The position numbers were made by a program, and so were the translations under genes. A DNA stretch of 64,000 nt from Bradysia coprophila (lineage: Eukaryota > Arthropoda > Insecta > Diptera > Sciaridae), in assembly GCF_014529535.1 (NCBI RefSeq), contig NC_050737.1, positions 3,530,714 to 3,594,713 of the forward strand, read 5' to 3'. The notes beneath the pieces were generated by a model, which was given only the letters and a program-made list of their open reading frames with translations, was not told where the DNA came from and ran no database searches. Below, one piece after another: positions 46,471 through 58,986 of this stretch (its first letter is position 1; the number at the start of each line of letters is the position of its first letter).

Positions 46471-48055
46471 TTAATACCTAATAATATGATATTAGTGTAG
46501 TATTTTGACATACCCAATATTATATCGCTATGATAGGTGCTTTGATTGATGTCTCTGTATATGTATAGTCACCCTGCATTTCCACATTAAAGAAATGATA
46601 CGCTTCTCTCCCGTTATTTTGATACGAAAATGATGTCAAAAATAAAAGAAACGAATTCATGCCATGCGTCGAATTTCGAAAGGAAGTGGTAGTGAGCAGT
46701 ACTTTTTTTGCATTTTATAATAAATAGTAGATTACTGTACCAGGGAAGTAATTTGATATCTCGATCCAGATGAGTAAAAGGATCCTAGCGCTGGAGCTCG
46801 TGATACAAAATATCAAGTTATTTCCCGTGTGCAGTATGCTATTTTACTTTACGAGCGAGGTGAAGGGTTTTCCCTAATGAGGAAAGGGCCACATTACCTC
46901 CCTTCCTAGTAAAGGAATAAGAAGAATATTTGAATAAAAAATATAGGACAGTAGTTTTTAGGTTTATCAACAGTTATAATGGTACGTTAGAGAGCAACAA
47001 AAAAATCTGGATAAACAACACGATATTGCAAATACGTCTCAATAAACAGCACGATATTACAAGTGGTATAGCGACTACATATTATAATACATTATACGAA
47101 CTCAATAAATCTGTTTATTTAAAACGATGTACTCTCAATATAAGAGATTCAACAAGTTTAGTTGTCGTTGTCGAATTCGTGTACACATTATATCGAGTGA
47201 TGACACACTCACACAAATTGTATATCAACCAACATCAAACTCGCATCTCGATTATAAATTCAATTTACCCAGATCCGAACTAGCCATATTATGAATTAAT
47301 TGGACAGATTTCGATGAGTTTTTACTTTGCATTTGTTATATTAACGCCGTAAGTGAACGAGTCGATGAACAAGTGAACTGAAAAATACGGTTCAACACGC
47401 TTCTTTTGTATGAAAATGAAGCTGCGTTAGAAAGAATTTCGGTTCTTTCCATTTTGAGTTTCGACCGCACTTATGGCGTGAATTGGCACCTCTGTGCATA
47501 GCTAGAGAATTTTACATAAAGTTCATAAATTTTAAGAGACTTGTAAGAGAGTAAAATGTCAGAAGGCATCGTTAGCCAGTTCAGGCCTGTATTCACTACA
47601 TATTATCCATATTACTCATATGAATATACACCACGGTGGGGCTGAACAACTTTAATTTGCGAGTTTCGTGAACATGGGATTTCTCAACGGAACATCGCAT
47701 CGTTCTCAAGGCAAAAACAAAACTTTTTCGTTCAGACAGAAAATCTTTTTCATCGATCCGTTCGAGAAAAGTGATAAGAACGACGTCTTTCCATAGTGTG
47801 CCTGAAAGTTACGAAAAAAAGTGTTTTATTGTTAAGTCCCATCATTCTAAGCTAAAAACTGTTCTACGGCGTCACGACAGAGTAAAGTTTATTTTGATGC
47901 ATGTTTGATACTTCAAATTAGCGATAAAAAAAACTAAGACACTTAGAGGTATACCGTAGAACAATTTTTTGCTTTGTTCAGCCCATCCGTGACACGACGT
48001 GATACGATAAAAATTTTTAAATGAAAAACAGTTTACGATTTTATTTATTCAGACA
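46471..48055. other. Intergenic between Harbinger and ABCG gene
   Basis: It contains the second copy (about 46725-46925) of the GATGAGTAAAAG repeat and a small hairpin (about 47857-47967, AACTGTTCTACGG against CCGTAGAACAAT) holding a CACGACAGAGTAAA motif. A 117-codon frame at 46930-47283 opens without ATG and matches nothing recognised. Confidence 0.5.
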
Positions 48056-50048
48056 ATGTCGTCAGGGAAAGGTGGTCTTGATATTCGTTTCGAACAACTA
48101 ACTTACAAAGTGAAAACTGGAATATTTAAACGAAGTAAAAAAAAATGTTTTATTATTGATAATGAAAGTGCATTGTATTAATTAAGGGCCACTGTTTCGT
48201 AGCTAATAAAACGATACTCGATGGCATTTCTGGGACATTCCGTGCGGGCGAATTATCGGTTATTATCGGACCGAGTGGTTCCGGAAAAACAACAATGTTG
48301 AAAATATTGAGTGGAATGTTCGAAGACAACTTTAGTGGAACGTTAACAGTCGACACACCGAACTACAAACTTATCCGAAATCAATCCTCGTACATCATGC
48401 ATGATCGAATGCTTCATCCGCTGCTGACCGTAAGAGAAGCAATATATTTTGCATTTAAATTTAAAACGAGTCCAACAACCAGTATAGTGCAGCAAAAGCG
48501 TAAATGCGATGCTATTTTAAATCAATTGGATCTTATCAATGCTGGTGATACGTTGACGAAACATCTGAGTGGCGGAGAAAGAAAGCGTTTGTCGATTGCC
48601 GTTGAGCTTGTCAGCGATCCGTCGATATTATTCCTTGATGAGCCTACAACTGGTTTGGATTCTTCTGCGGCATATAAAATTGTTACGTTCCTCAGTGAGC
48701 TAGCAAAGTCTGGTAAATCGGTGATATGCTCCATTCACGCTCCTTCAGCTCTGATGTTACGAAGATTTGATCATATCTATGCCATAGCCGAAGGCAGGTG
48801 TATTTATCAAGGGGCAAACGGAAATGTAGTTCCGTTTCTGGCTGAACTAGATATGAATTGTCCAGAATCTTTTAATCCTGCCGATTATTTAATAGAAATA
48901 GCAACGAACCAGTATGGTGAACTGAATCACACCTTAACCGGAAAGATCGGCAATGGTCTAAGCGAAGATTACAGAAATGAATTGGACTTGGAGACTCGTG
49001 ACGATTGCATAATGAAAACAAAAACAAGAAAATACAATTCCACATTCTCCCACCAATTACTCCTATTAATTCAACGAAATTTCCTTTTAATGAAACGAGA
49101 CACGAATTACCTGTTCATAAGGGTCATAGTTGCAATAGTAATGGGACTTGTGACCGGTGCTTCATTTTATGATGTCGGACCATTTGCGAATCACATCATG
49201 GATACATACAAATTTGTATTGGGCTCCACACAATATTTGCTCTTCGCTTCATTCTACTCACTGGCACTCCGGTGTAAGACCTCTTATTGAAATTACGATC
49301 ATTTGAACTAATTTTCGTTCTTGCAGTTCCAATGGATCTTCCAATTCTAGGGAGTGAACACTTCAATCGATGGTATTCATCGATGAGCTATTATTTAGCG
49401 TTAATTATCGTCGATCTGCCAATGCTAGTTGGAATAACCCTTGTCTTCGTTTTGATATCGTGTTACTTATCGGGTTAGATATAAATAATTTATCACAAAG
49501 CAACAACCTTAACAAAATAGTTCAATGGTTAACAGGTCAGCCCATGGAAGTGCATCGTCTACTACTGATATTTCTCATCGGGATTTTGTTATCGCTCGAC
49601 GCACAAGCGTTCGGTTTGTTAGCCGGTTCGATATTTTCTAATCTAACGGTAAATATTAAGTGCAAATTTCTCTAGTTGTTCAATCGAATAATGCTCATCT
49701 GCTGCTTCACAGATTTCATTGGTAATTGGTTCATCAATAGTGGCCTTCCATACGGTATTTTCTGGAGTTTTGCTATTAAAGAAGGACGTTCAGCCATGGC
49801 TGAAATGGATTTTCGACATTGTTTTTCTAAATCACGCTAACCATGGGATAACCGTTGCTCTATTCGGCTATGATCGGGAAAAGCTGCCCTGTGACTACAT
49901 TTACTGTCAATATAGAGATCCAAAAGATTTCTTAAAGTTTCTCGATGCTCCAGCTACCATTTCATTTCATCCGTTTTTTATCATTTTTTTAATTGTTCAC
50001 ATTTGCACCTACATTAACATGAAGTTGAAATTGAAGAGATTACATTGA
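48056..50048 (+). CDS. ABC transporter subfamily G half transporter (White/Scarlet type)
   Basis: Exons 48056-48134, 48203-49273, 49327-49473, 49536-49648 and 49713-50048 give 581 aa. The N-terminal ATPase domain comes first: LDIRFEQLTYKVKTGIF, Walker A GPSGSGKTT, signature LSGGERKRLSIAVEL, Walker B ILFLDEPTTGLDS, and a switch His in CSIHAPS. About six membrane helices follow, with the family stretches EHFNRWYSSMSYYLA, YLSGQPMEVHRLLLI and a final helix before KLKLKRLH. An extracellular loop with cysteines (LPCDYIYCQY) precedes the last helix, as usual. ABCG half transporters dimerise and export lipids, sterols, pigments or hormones; the substrate is not readable here. The acceptor TTTCGTAG at 48195-48202 was chosen over a nearer AG because only it keeps the frame. 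It looks intact. Confidence 0.9.
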
Positions 50049-51663
50049 TGAAATGTTACAGTTAAAACGCCTATATAGGCTGATTGTTAATAATTGCAGC
50101 TGACAACAATGTGAAGTTTATAAAGCCGTATAATAAGTAGCACACAATGCACTCGGGTCACGTATTAAGATTGATTAATCATTGGAACTGATTAGGCTAT
50201 CTACTCTCAGTATAATTCATATGACCGCATTTGCAAGACATCCTTAAATATTAATAGTGTTGCATTACTCTGAACGTATTTTTACGTTTGAATTACCTAC
50301 GCTGAATTTCGAAATTTCAATTTGGTTTAAATTGTCTGGATGAAGAGCCCGATACATGCGAGAATGCTTTAGCTACGAAGTCTAGATATTTCAACACGAT
50401 GTCTTCTCAATTTTTCCACACGCACAATAGTTTTTTCCTAACGCATGCTGAAAAAATACAGATGATTGTTGCCTGACTGGAGAATAATCGTTACCAATAT
50501 CACACCAATTGTTTACAAAATTAGGAGGCCAAAAATCGAACAGTGTCTGCTTGTAAATTTTATTACGCTGTATTCATACACTTCTAAAATGCCTTGTCGT
50601 TACGTAAAAAATAATTGATTTTGATATAGACACTGTTAGAACAGAATGACTCTTTATTCGTAAACGAATTCCTATGAATTTACGCAATGCAACAACAATT
50701 GATGGCTACAACCTCGGCTCTGTTTTTAATAAATCAATTTCTTGTTTGTTCTGTATTTGCTACACGTGTGGAATACAAAGTCGTCTAATCAAACGTCTTA
50801 GTGAAAGCTCAGACAAGAACAATAACAATGTAAAATTGACTCACAGCAACGCACTGTTAGCGATAGTGATCGTAGTGACAGCTGCCAAATACAGTACTAT
50901 AAAAATGACAGAACTTGTTTGATCACTGTCTATTTTCAGTACTCTATTTTGAAAGACGAAACGATACCGAGCATCATGAACGTTAGCGGAACATCAATGC
51001 TGCAGGCTACTATATTTTTAGTCAGAATTCTCGTGGATATACTCCCGTCAGTCAGTGAGTATACTTTACCTATAGGTCTTTCCAATTACAATTAACATTA
51101 CAATAATTTAAAATTTCTTGAGTTATTATCGGCACCCTCTGACATGCCTGTACTTAATTTTTTTTTCGAAAAAATAAAAGTTTATTCCCTAGAATTGAAA
51201 GACGAATCTAACGAGCTATCACTCATTAACATAGGAGAACCATTGTTCTTAAAGTTAATAAAATCACCACCTGAACCGCTAGTTTCTGAACCTAGCAGGA
51301 ATTCTACGTTCCATTAACTAAATGAGGATTCAAGTCAAGTGCAAGAGAATTGTTGTAACTTTATTAATTGAAAAATGTAAAAATATGGTAATATAAAATC
51401 TACCATACGCGTCTAGGCGCCCTTTAAAACTATTGTACTTTCGACATAGCTTAATAAATTATTCTACTTAATAGGTATAATGCAATGGAGCTGGGGCATG
51501 GATCTTGTTGACGTTTTCACCATCACTTGTCAGTACATTTTCTATAGCTGAATATGGCACGGTTGAGGCTGTCAGGATAAAACTTCAAGAAACGATATTC
51601 AGCTATGAAAACAGGGATGTCTCTTTTGTCGTTTTCAACGTCGTCCCATGCCCTATTGCTAAA
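50049..51663. other. Intergenic between ABCG and F-box genes
   Basis: Only short frames are present; none carries a recognised domain. No clear repeat ends are seen. Confidence 0.45.
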
Positions 51664-52896
51664 TTACTTTTTCCATTCGTATCGTTTATTACATACTTGA
51701 TCAAATTGCAGTTGACGTTTGGAAGGAATATAGCGAACCGTCCATTGTGTTGATTCCAATTTTTTATGAAGTTGGACCACGTCTTCTAAAATGTTCAGTC
51801 GCGTGTTATCTCGTAGAATAAATTTGACCAACTGTTGGCAACCATGAACGAATAGCACAATGTCTGTGTGATTGAGATCACTCCAAAAACCGAAAATCTC
51901 TATCTGAGTCAACTTTGGCAGATGCTTCTTAAGTTGTGCCAAATATTTGGAAACAAACAGATTGTCTGTATAGATGTAGATAGTTAATTTGGTTAGTTCT
52001 TTGTGCTGGCAGATAAAGTCAATCGAATTCTTATCACATAGACTTAGTGCCAATTCCATTTCTACTAATCTTTCGGTGGATATTGACAAACGTTGTAAAT
52101 TCGCTGTGGTCCCGTGATTCTGAATCATTAAACACTTCAGGGCTTTCAAAAAACGTGGTTGATATTCACTGTCATCCGTTTGACCATGTATCCACAAACC
52201 AAGTACTTCCAGTTGTGGTACTTGTTGGTCGATCACTTCGATCATATCTGCAGCATCGAGTATGTTGTTGTAGTGAAATGAAGACAAATTTTTGATCTGA
52301 GGATTGTAACTGACGAATTGAAAAATGTTTTGATTTTCGAATGGAGAGCCATTCAGGTTTAACTCCTCCAATGCTGGAAAGTGTTGCTCAATGCATTCCG
52401 GTTGAGTGATGTGTTCTATGTTATCCCCAAATCGCATCATCTTCAAGTTAACGAATTTTTCATTGCAGCGTCGGATATTTTCCTTGTTTAAAATTTTCTC
52501 CAAATTCACGTTTAAGCATGAACAGGAGAAATTGAGTTTCGTTAATTGCGAACCGCACTTGTCAACGAACATTTTGAAGAATTTATCGTTTCCGTGCTTG
52601 TCAAAGGCAATCTCAACTTTCTCCAACCGATTGCCAAAATTCCGTAAAACTGCCGTCGCTTCCAATTTCATGTCCTGGCTGATGTTGCTGACTCGAATCA
52701 ATTGGTTTTTCCATTCATATTTGAAAGCTTCGGCTGCCAAATCTTGGAATCGATGGGACACGGATGAGGCTCTCGTTAAATCTGGTAGGTCTAGCTTACA
52801 GAAAATGGTGAGGAGGCAATGTACATTCAAATCCAGCAGCGACGTTGGAGGAACCGTGTTTTGGTGAACAGTGGGGGCGTTTTCCTGTGGGTGCAT
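51664..52896 (-). CDS. F-box/leucine-rich repeat protein, paralogue A
   Basis: 410 aa from ATG 52896 in a single coding exon. A splice acceptor TTTACAG immediately before the start suggests a 5'-UTR intron. Residues about 20-60 form an F-box (LNVHCLLTIFCKLDLPDLTRASSVSHRFQDLAAEAFKY... in outline), the part that binds Skp1 in SCF ubiquitin ligases. The rest is a row of degenerate leucine-rich repeats (FPALEELNLNGSPF, VPQLEVLGLWIHG, HLPKLTQIEIFGFW), the usual substrate-reading surface. Protein B at 61235-62461 aligns with it end to end, and a truncated third copy lies at 57.7-58.3 kb. The target protein is unknown. The longer open frame upstream of the chosen ATG is probably untranslated, because paralogue B starts at the equivalent Met right after its own acceptor. 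Confidence 0.88.
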   Translation of the reverse strand: MHPQENAPTVHQNTVPPTSLLDLNVHCLLTIFCKLDLPDLTRASSVSHRFQDLAAEAFKYEWKNQLIRVSNISQDMKLEATAVLRNFGNRLEKVEIAFDKHGNDKFFKMFVDKCGSQLTKLNFSCSCLNVNLEKILNKENIRRCNEKFVNLKMMRFGDNIEHITQPECIEQHFPALEELNLNGSPFENQNIFQFVSYNPQIKNLSSFHYNNILDAADMIEVIDQQVPQLEVLGLWIHGQTDDSEYQPRFLKALKCLMIQNHGTTANLQRLSISTERLVEMELALSLCDKNSIDFICQHKELTKLTIYIYTDNLFVSKYLAQLKKHLPKLTQIEIFGFWSDLNHTDIVLFVHGCQQLVKFILRDNTRLNILEDVVQLHKKLESTQWTVRYIPSKRQLQFDQVCNKRYEWKK

Positions 52897-55500
52897 TTTG
52901 CTGTAAACAAACAATAAGAATGGAACGTTAAGAGGACACGAATAACATTGATATTTCTTTCCATTGTGCACTCCTTGTAGAGTACGACTATGGATATGGA
53001 GACGAAAATCATCACATCCGGAGTTTGAATTAGTATGGGTCCTAGGTGGAATTTTTTCCCCTCTACTGTTTATTGATGTCGATTCGTCACTAAAGCAAAC
53101 TAAAAGCACTAGACAGCAAACCGTCAGTTAAACAGCGTCAGCAGCTGTATAAAGAAAAAGGGTTCCCTTTCCCACTTTGCCTAAGCTTCTGTCCATACTT
53201 CGTTGTTAAAAACACTCCCTAGTTCTAAAACAAACAAAAACTTCGGCGGTGTTCAGTTGGGTGTGTATAATTAATACTTCGGAGACATCGGAATATATTC
53301 TACATATTGATGTTCTAAAAAATTGAGTTCACAGTTCACATGAAAGTATATGATGTAAGTTCTCTTTGATCACTTTTTACGAACATTTTTCGATTTTTCC
53401 ATCTCAAAAGTGTGTAGAATTGATTTGAAATTTTTCTTTTGTTTGATAATATTCGAACCAGTACCACAAAAGAAACTAACTGACACACAAATATTGTTAA
53501 CACTAAATCGTCTTATCTTTTACAATTTTACTCTACCAGCAATCCACAAATAAATTCACGACGTAGGTAGAAACACTAAAGTAAAAAGAGGTATGCCATG
53601 GAAACGTTAATTCAACTGTACCTTGAGTTTGAATATCTGTCTACCTCGTTGTCTACACATCTGGTTCACATTGAGTGTGTATCGTTAGTGCATTCATATT
53701 GTTTAGTTTCCTTATATTGCAATATGTTTAGACATATGGATGATAAAATTTTCGCATTAAGGCAGAGGCGGCGAGTTTTGTCGAAGGTCTGATAGCCAGA
53801 CACGATCTTCTTAATAAAACGGACGAGCAGTTAATACACAGCTATTTTATTAAAATGTTCATAAAATATCATATTTCTATCAGCGATGTCAGTGTTCAAT
53901 TTGTTGACGGCGCCTCTGAATCGACGCAGTTTTCCAACGACTACATTTACCTTTTTTCATTAACACGCTTGATAAATAAACTTTGTCTGGGTAAGTAACT
54001 GGAACAGTAGAATCAACGCACTTCAAGTATGAGTGATACTCTAAATATGGTACTGAAACTTGACGGTGTATCACACAACTGTGAAACACTGTAAAAAAAA
54101 CAATTTCATACAAAATTGTACTCTATTTGGCAGCTGTCGACTATGATCACTTTTGCTTGAAGTGCGTTGGTAGAATGATTATTCGTTTGGAATACCGAAA
54201 TATCAGTCTGCTCAGTTTGGTACGTTTTTTTTATATAATAAGATTTTTCATACCTAGGATCCTTCCAATATGAAAAATACTATTCGCCTTCGGCTCTGTC
54301 TGGAAACCTCTCACAAGCCAAACAAGACTTTTAGTCCTAGGTACGAAATGTACTATTCCATTGCTACGAGTCAGTTAAAAATGATATTTGGCTTAAAGTA
54401 GCCCGTAGGATATAAGGTTTTAATTATAGAGAGCAAAGGTACCAGAAAATTTTTTCGCCATCAGGTTAATATTAGACGCACATTTGATCAAAAAATTTTG
54501 GTTACTGCCAATAACAAGGTAATTGCGGCCAAAAAGTTTATCGGCCGCTGAAAAATTCCCCTTTTCAACACTTAGTACAAAATATACTAGTTGGATGCGT
54601 CCAATGTACGTTCCTGAGTCATAGTAACAATGACAAAGAAATATTTCTTTCGTTTCTTCACAACACAAAGTGAATAAAATGTTTTAATAAACTGAATCGA
54701 TCACAAACACTACAATAAAAAAAAACAGAATCTGAGTCTGGAGTTAGAGGTCAACCTTTTCAACTTAAAAAAAAGTTTTTTTTTTATAACAGAGTTGCTC
54801 AGGGTCAGGAATATTTAAAAAATAGAAGTAAAAAAAGAACACCCTTGGCTGGGAACAGAGCAAAAAATAAATAAATAAATAATTGAAAAATTGAAATTGA
54901 ACATACCATCTTTCCTTCAACATTGAACTTATTTCGATATCATTCATTTCAAATTTATAGTTAATTTAACGTTTTACTTTCCTACTTTACTTCACTCGTT
55001 GAGATCAACTATTAGACTGTGTCTCAGTTTCCTTTGATCCATCAAATTCAATCAGGTAATTGTTGTGAGACAAGAACTCGAACAAAAAAGAGACGTACAT
55101 AAATGCTAATTACAGGTCCTAATGACCTTACTTGTAGAATATTTTATGTTTATATTTACACAAAACAAAAAAAATTTTGAAGCTGAATGTTGTTAAGCCG
55201 GAAAAAGGTAATAAAAATTTGGGTTATTCGGGTGTTTCGTTTTCGATTCTAATGATTCGGGTAAATTAACACCATTTTCAAAAATATATTCCTCTCATCG
55301 GTGTCTCCAGGTACTTCAGGGATAATGCGACATGAACAGACTTTGTTAGGTATATTATCGTATTTAGAGAGCAATTTTTAATTCCGCGAATGACGATATT
55401 TTAGCGTTCTTTAAGCAATGGACTTAGAATTGATTGAAATTACAACTCGCTAATGTCATATATAGGGGGCATTTGTCCGAAAATATCCGTTAGCTTGCAG
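52897..55500. other. Intergenic upstream of F-box paralogue A
   Basis: It holds the promoter side and probable 5'-UTR exon of paralogue A (not delimited). A hairpin of about 105 bp lies at 54248-54352 (TTTCATACCTAGGAT mirrored by GTCCTAGGTACGAAAT, with CGCCTTCGGCTCTG in between). No other gene is seen. Confidence 0.5.
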
Positions 55501-55505
55501 GATAA

Positions 55506-56030
55506 TATCCCAACAAAAATCTCTTCGAGAAAGTGTGACGCAGTCTTTGAAGTACAATTTCTAAAATGAATGATATCGCTAGAGTTGACGCTTTCAGCTT
55601 CGTTACGCAAAAATTAAATTTTACACCCAATTTTAGTTCAAACAAGCTGGCTTAGTTTTTCTCATCATCTGACAAATAATTTTTACCAAAAAAAAATTTG
55701 ACTGGAAACAACCAAAATTTTACCAAAAAAATCTGCGTCGCATGTGGCAGATAAATTTTCTTGCTGGTCTGTTCCTGAACATTTGCCACTTTGCGACGCA
55801 GATTTTTTTGGTAAAATTTTGGTTGTTTCCAGTCAAATTTTTTTTTGGTAAAAATTATTTGTCAGATGATGAGAAAAACTAAGCCAGCTTGTTTGAACTA
55901 AAATTGGGTGTAAAATTTAATTTTTGCGTAACGAAGCTGAAAGCGTCAACTCTAACGATATCATTCATTTTAGAAATTGTACTTCAAAGACTGCGTCACA
56001 CTTTCTCGAATAGAATTTTGTTGGGATATC
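55506..56030. repeat. 525-bp near-perfect hairpin (arms about 240 bp)
   Basis: The left arm (55506-55745) starts TATCCCAACAAAAATCTCTT and runs through GTGACGCAGTCTTTGAAGTA, CAAACAAGCTGGCTTAG and TACCAAAAAAATCTGCGTCG. The right arm (about 55790-56030) repeats this in mirror with only a few mismatches; the loop is about 45 bp. A transcript crossing it would fold into long double-stranded RNA. It may be a foldback element or an endogenous-siRNA source. It has no ORF. Confidence 0.85.
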
Positions 56031-56082
56031 AGTCGTTTTAGAAGTTTTAGAACACTGCTTTTTATAACAGTTTATAATAGAA

Positions 56083-56532
56083 ATTCGGAAATTTGGCAAA
56101 ATTTGAAAATTTGGCAAAAATCGAAAATTTGACGAAAATCGAAAATTTGACGAAATTCGAAAATTTGACAAAATTTAACGAAATTCGAAAATGTGACGAA
56201 ATTCGAAAATTTGACAAAATTCGAAAATTTGACGAAATTCGAAAATTTGACAAAATTTGACGAAATTTGAAAATTTGACGAAAATCGAAAATTTGACGAA
56301 ATTTGAAAATTTGACGAAAATCGAAAATTTGACGAAATTCGAAAATTTGACGAAATTCGAAAATTTGATGAAATTCGAAAATTTGACGAAATTCGAAAAT
56401 CTGACGAAATTTGACGAAATTCGAAAATTTGACGAAATTTGACGAAATTCGAAAATTTGACGAAATTTGACGAATTTTCAAAATCTGACGAAATTCAGAA
56501 AATTTGAAGAAAATCGAAAATTTGACGAAAGT
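56083..56532. repeat. 18-bp tandem array of GAAAATTTGACGAAATTC
   Basis: About 25 units of GAAAATTTGACGAAATTC and close variants (GAAAATTTGACGAAAATC, AAATTTGACGAAATTTGA). Each unit is two 9-bp halves, so an AAATT tract recurs every 9 bp. Frames across it exist on both strands only because the unit length is a multiple of three; they are not called as genes. It begins about 50 bp after the long hairpin. GAAAGTAATTCTCTATCT at its right edge is repeated at about 56659. Confidence 0.9.
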
Positions 56533-56659
56533 AATTCTCTATCTGCCACCATTCAAGAAATATCTCCAAAACCCCAATTAACCCACCCATTTCCAACTTT
56601 CGACATTTTTCACATATGCCCCTCTGTTCTACTCGTAAAACTCTGAGACTTTGCCGAAG

Positions 56660-57090
56660 AAAGTAATTCTCTATCTCTCATAAACCAAAAAAATATTAGT
56701 CCTTTCATCCTACGCTCGAGTAGCTCAAAATTTGGTCACTCTAATCACTCTAGCTCAAACGAATCTGCCCCGATTTTTTAAATTATTTTTTTGTTCGAAT
56801 CGTGTTACGAATACCTTTCATTTGATGGGTCGCACGCCTCTGTAGGTTTCAATACAGCTAAGCTACAGCCGAAAACGCGTTCCCGACCCTCGAAAACCAC
56901 ACTCAGAAACCACTTCGAGGCCAATAAAACAAAATTCTGGTTTTTCCTGGGGTAATGGCGTATCACATTTTCATTTTTATGCCCACCCTGAGGTTACTGC
57001 AAAATTTCATGGAGATTGGCTGACTAGTTTCCGAGATCGACCGTCGATAGATAGACAGATAGATAGAAACATACAGAGTAAGTTGAAAGA
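56660..57090. repeat. Dispersed repeat with GATAGATAGACAG tail
   Basis: Contains ACCTTTCATTTGAT, shared with the ACGGACGG family near 59.79 kb, then AAATTTCATGGAGATTGGCT, TTTCCGAGATCGACCG and a GATAGATAGACAGATAGATA microsatellite. It has the layout of a dispersed arthropod repeat; the ends are not defined. Confidence 0.45.
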
Positions 57091-57666
57091 TTTTGATTGT
57101 TTGGAAAACGTTAATTTGGTGCATTTTCTATCAAAATGACCAACTTCAAAAGGATGTATCTCCGGCAATTTTAAAGTTACATAGTCGAGTGATAGCTCGT
57201 TTTGCTCGTATTTGAAGCGCGAATAAGATAGAATAGGATTTGTGGTGATACAGGCCAAAGGAAAGAAACTTAAATTTTCGCCTATATATAGTTGCCGCGT
57301 CTCAAAAAAATTTCTTCGTTCTTTTTTTGGAAGTTAGACTGCGTCAAGTCCTCCGCTATCGCTCCGGACATGATTTTGGCCAAACTATTGATGTGGATAG
57401 TTTAGTCATCGAATAAGATGAAGAAAAAAAGCAAACTCTCCAGTTGCCCTGGCACATCCGCCAGTTGTCATTAGTGTTTTTTTCACCTTCAATGAAACCT
57501 TAACCATAACCTTGTAAGACACCACAGTTCTGCTCCTAGCATGAACATAAGAACATCAAAATAGACCTTACATTTCTTTCGTAAAGACAGGAGTCATGAT
57601 GATATCTTAGTATCTCTAAGAAATCATGACCCCGTCTTTATCGTTTATCGTTTATCTGTAAGGCCA

Positions 57667-58325
57667 CTTGTTTTAGTTGAAAAATGTATCACTTCTGTGC
57701 TTGTCAAATAAAATCTGCACATTTTGCAACTGATTCCCAAAGTTCCGTAAAATGGCCGTTGACTCCAATTTGCTGTTACTATCTTTGTTACTCAGGCGGA
57801 TCGTTTTGGTTTTCCATTCATATTTGAAGGCTTCGGCGGCTATATCTCGAAAATTTCGACAAACTACTGTCACACTTAAAAGATCTGGTAGGCTCAGCAT
57901 ACGGAAAATATTCAACAGGCAATCCACGTATAAATCGTCCAGATGCAACGTTGTAGCAACCATAGTTTAATGAGTAATTGGAACGATTTCCTGAGTATCA
58001 ATTTTCACAGAAATAAAGGAAAGATAAAAAGTCGACACAAAATTAGTTTGTTGATAAAAATCCGCAAAATCCATCAATTTCAAATTCGTTAATTTGGGAT
58101 ACTGCAACCACATTTATGTCTTAGAAGAAATCATTTAATGAAAAACTTTTCGTCCTTGATATGACAAAAATTTTTTAATTTTATTAAAAATGAAATTTTT
58201 TGATTTCAATAATTTTTATCAATTTTGATAATTTTGATTTATTCCAGATAAACTAGACCTTGAACACTTTCACTCACCAAATAAACTTCCTTTAAAATTC
58301 ACTTAATTTCACTGTTCAATGCATA
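57667..58325 (-). pseudogene. Truncated F-box/LRR copy (paralogue C)
   Basis: On the minus strand, 58325-57667 follows paralogue B from its promoter (ATTGAACAGTGAA...GTTTATTTGGTGAG) through the leader into the first about 100 codons. An extra A/T-rich stretch of about 165 bp lies within the leader. The first ATG reads ATT, a stop replaces a Gln codon just after it, and the TATA-like TATAAAT of B reads TATGCAT. The F-box itself (57673-57963) stays open from the second Met. Homology ends after a 27-bp deletion, so the leucine-rich repeats are missing. It lies in inverted orientation relative to B, about 3 kb away. Confidence 0.85.
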
Positions 58326-58986
58326 CAATTTCGAGTGATGCTATAAATAATTTTCTGTCTTACTTTCACCAACGCATAGCGCAACAGTTTTTCACGTTTC
58401 TACTAAAGCCTCCAAATCACGAAACATTGTAAAATTCATGTACTTCATGTATTTTCAATATAGTGAAACATTATAGAGAATTACCGGGGATCTGACAGTC
58501 CACATCCATCATACATACCCCTCCATGCATCGCAAAACATCGCGAAAGTAGACCTCCAGCACTAATCTACTCTAATATATGTGAAACGTCTAAGACTCGT
58601 TTCGTAAAAGGAAAATCTACTCCGATCTGCGTGAAACACCTAGTTTTAAAATTTAGTTTGTAAAGGGAAATTTTCTCTAATTTGTCCGAAACGCCTTGGT
58701 TTATTATTTAATTTATAAAATTTATAAAAATTGACAACTTAGCTATATTATAAAATTATTGTATCTGGATGTAAAACAAGCAAATACCATCGAGTTGTAT
58801 TACACACAACGAGCTTTAGCGACATTTTTTCAATGTATCGCATTCATTTTTGCGAACAAAAAAGAAGAAAAACCAATTTATTCTTTTCGACAGTGGAAAT
58901 TATCAATCTAGACTTACCTATGTGTTAACTATCGTGCCTGTTATTTGCATGAAAAAGTTAGACGATACGGGTATTTAGGGCTGCTA

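Noticed and set aside
46930-47283. 117-codon plus-strand frame downstream of Harbinger
   Set aside because: No ATG at its start and no domain recognised; A/T-rich composition makes chance likely.
48135-48202. ABCG exon 2 starting right after TTAATTAAG (48186)
   Set aside because: That acceptor leaves the frame off by one; the acceptor at 48202 restores it and gives the usual NKTILDGISG sequence.
56062-56481. Open frames of about 60-140 codons across the tandem array
   Set aside because: The 18-bp unit is a multiple of three, so stops are avoided on both strands automatically; the peptides are pure repeats with no start context.
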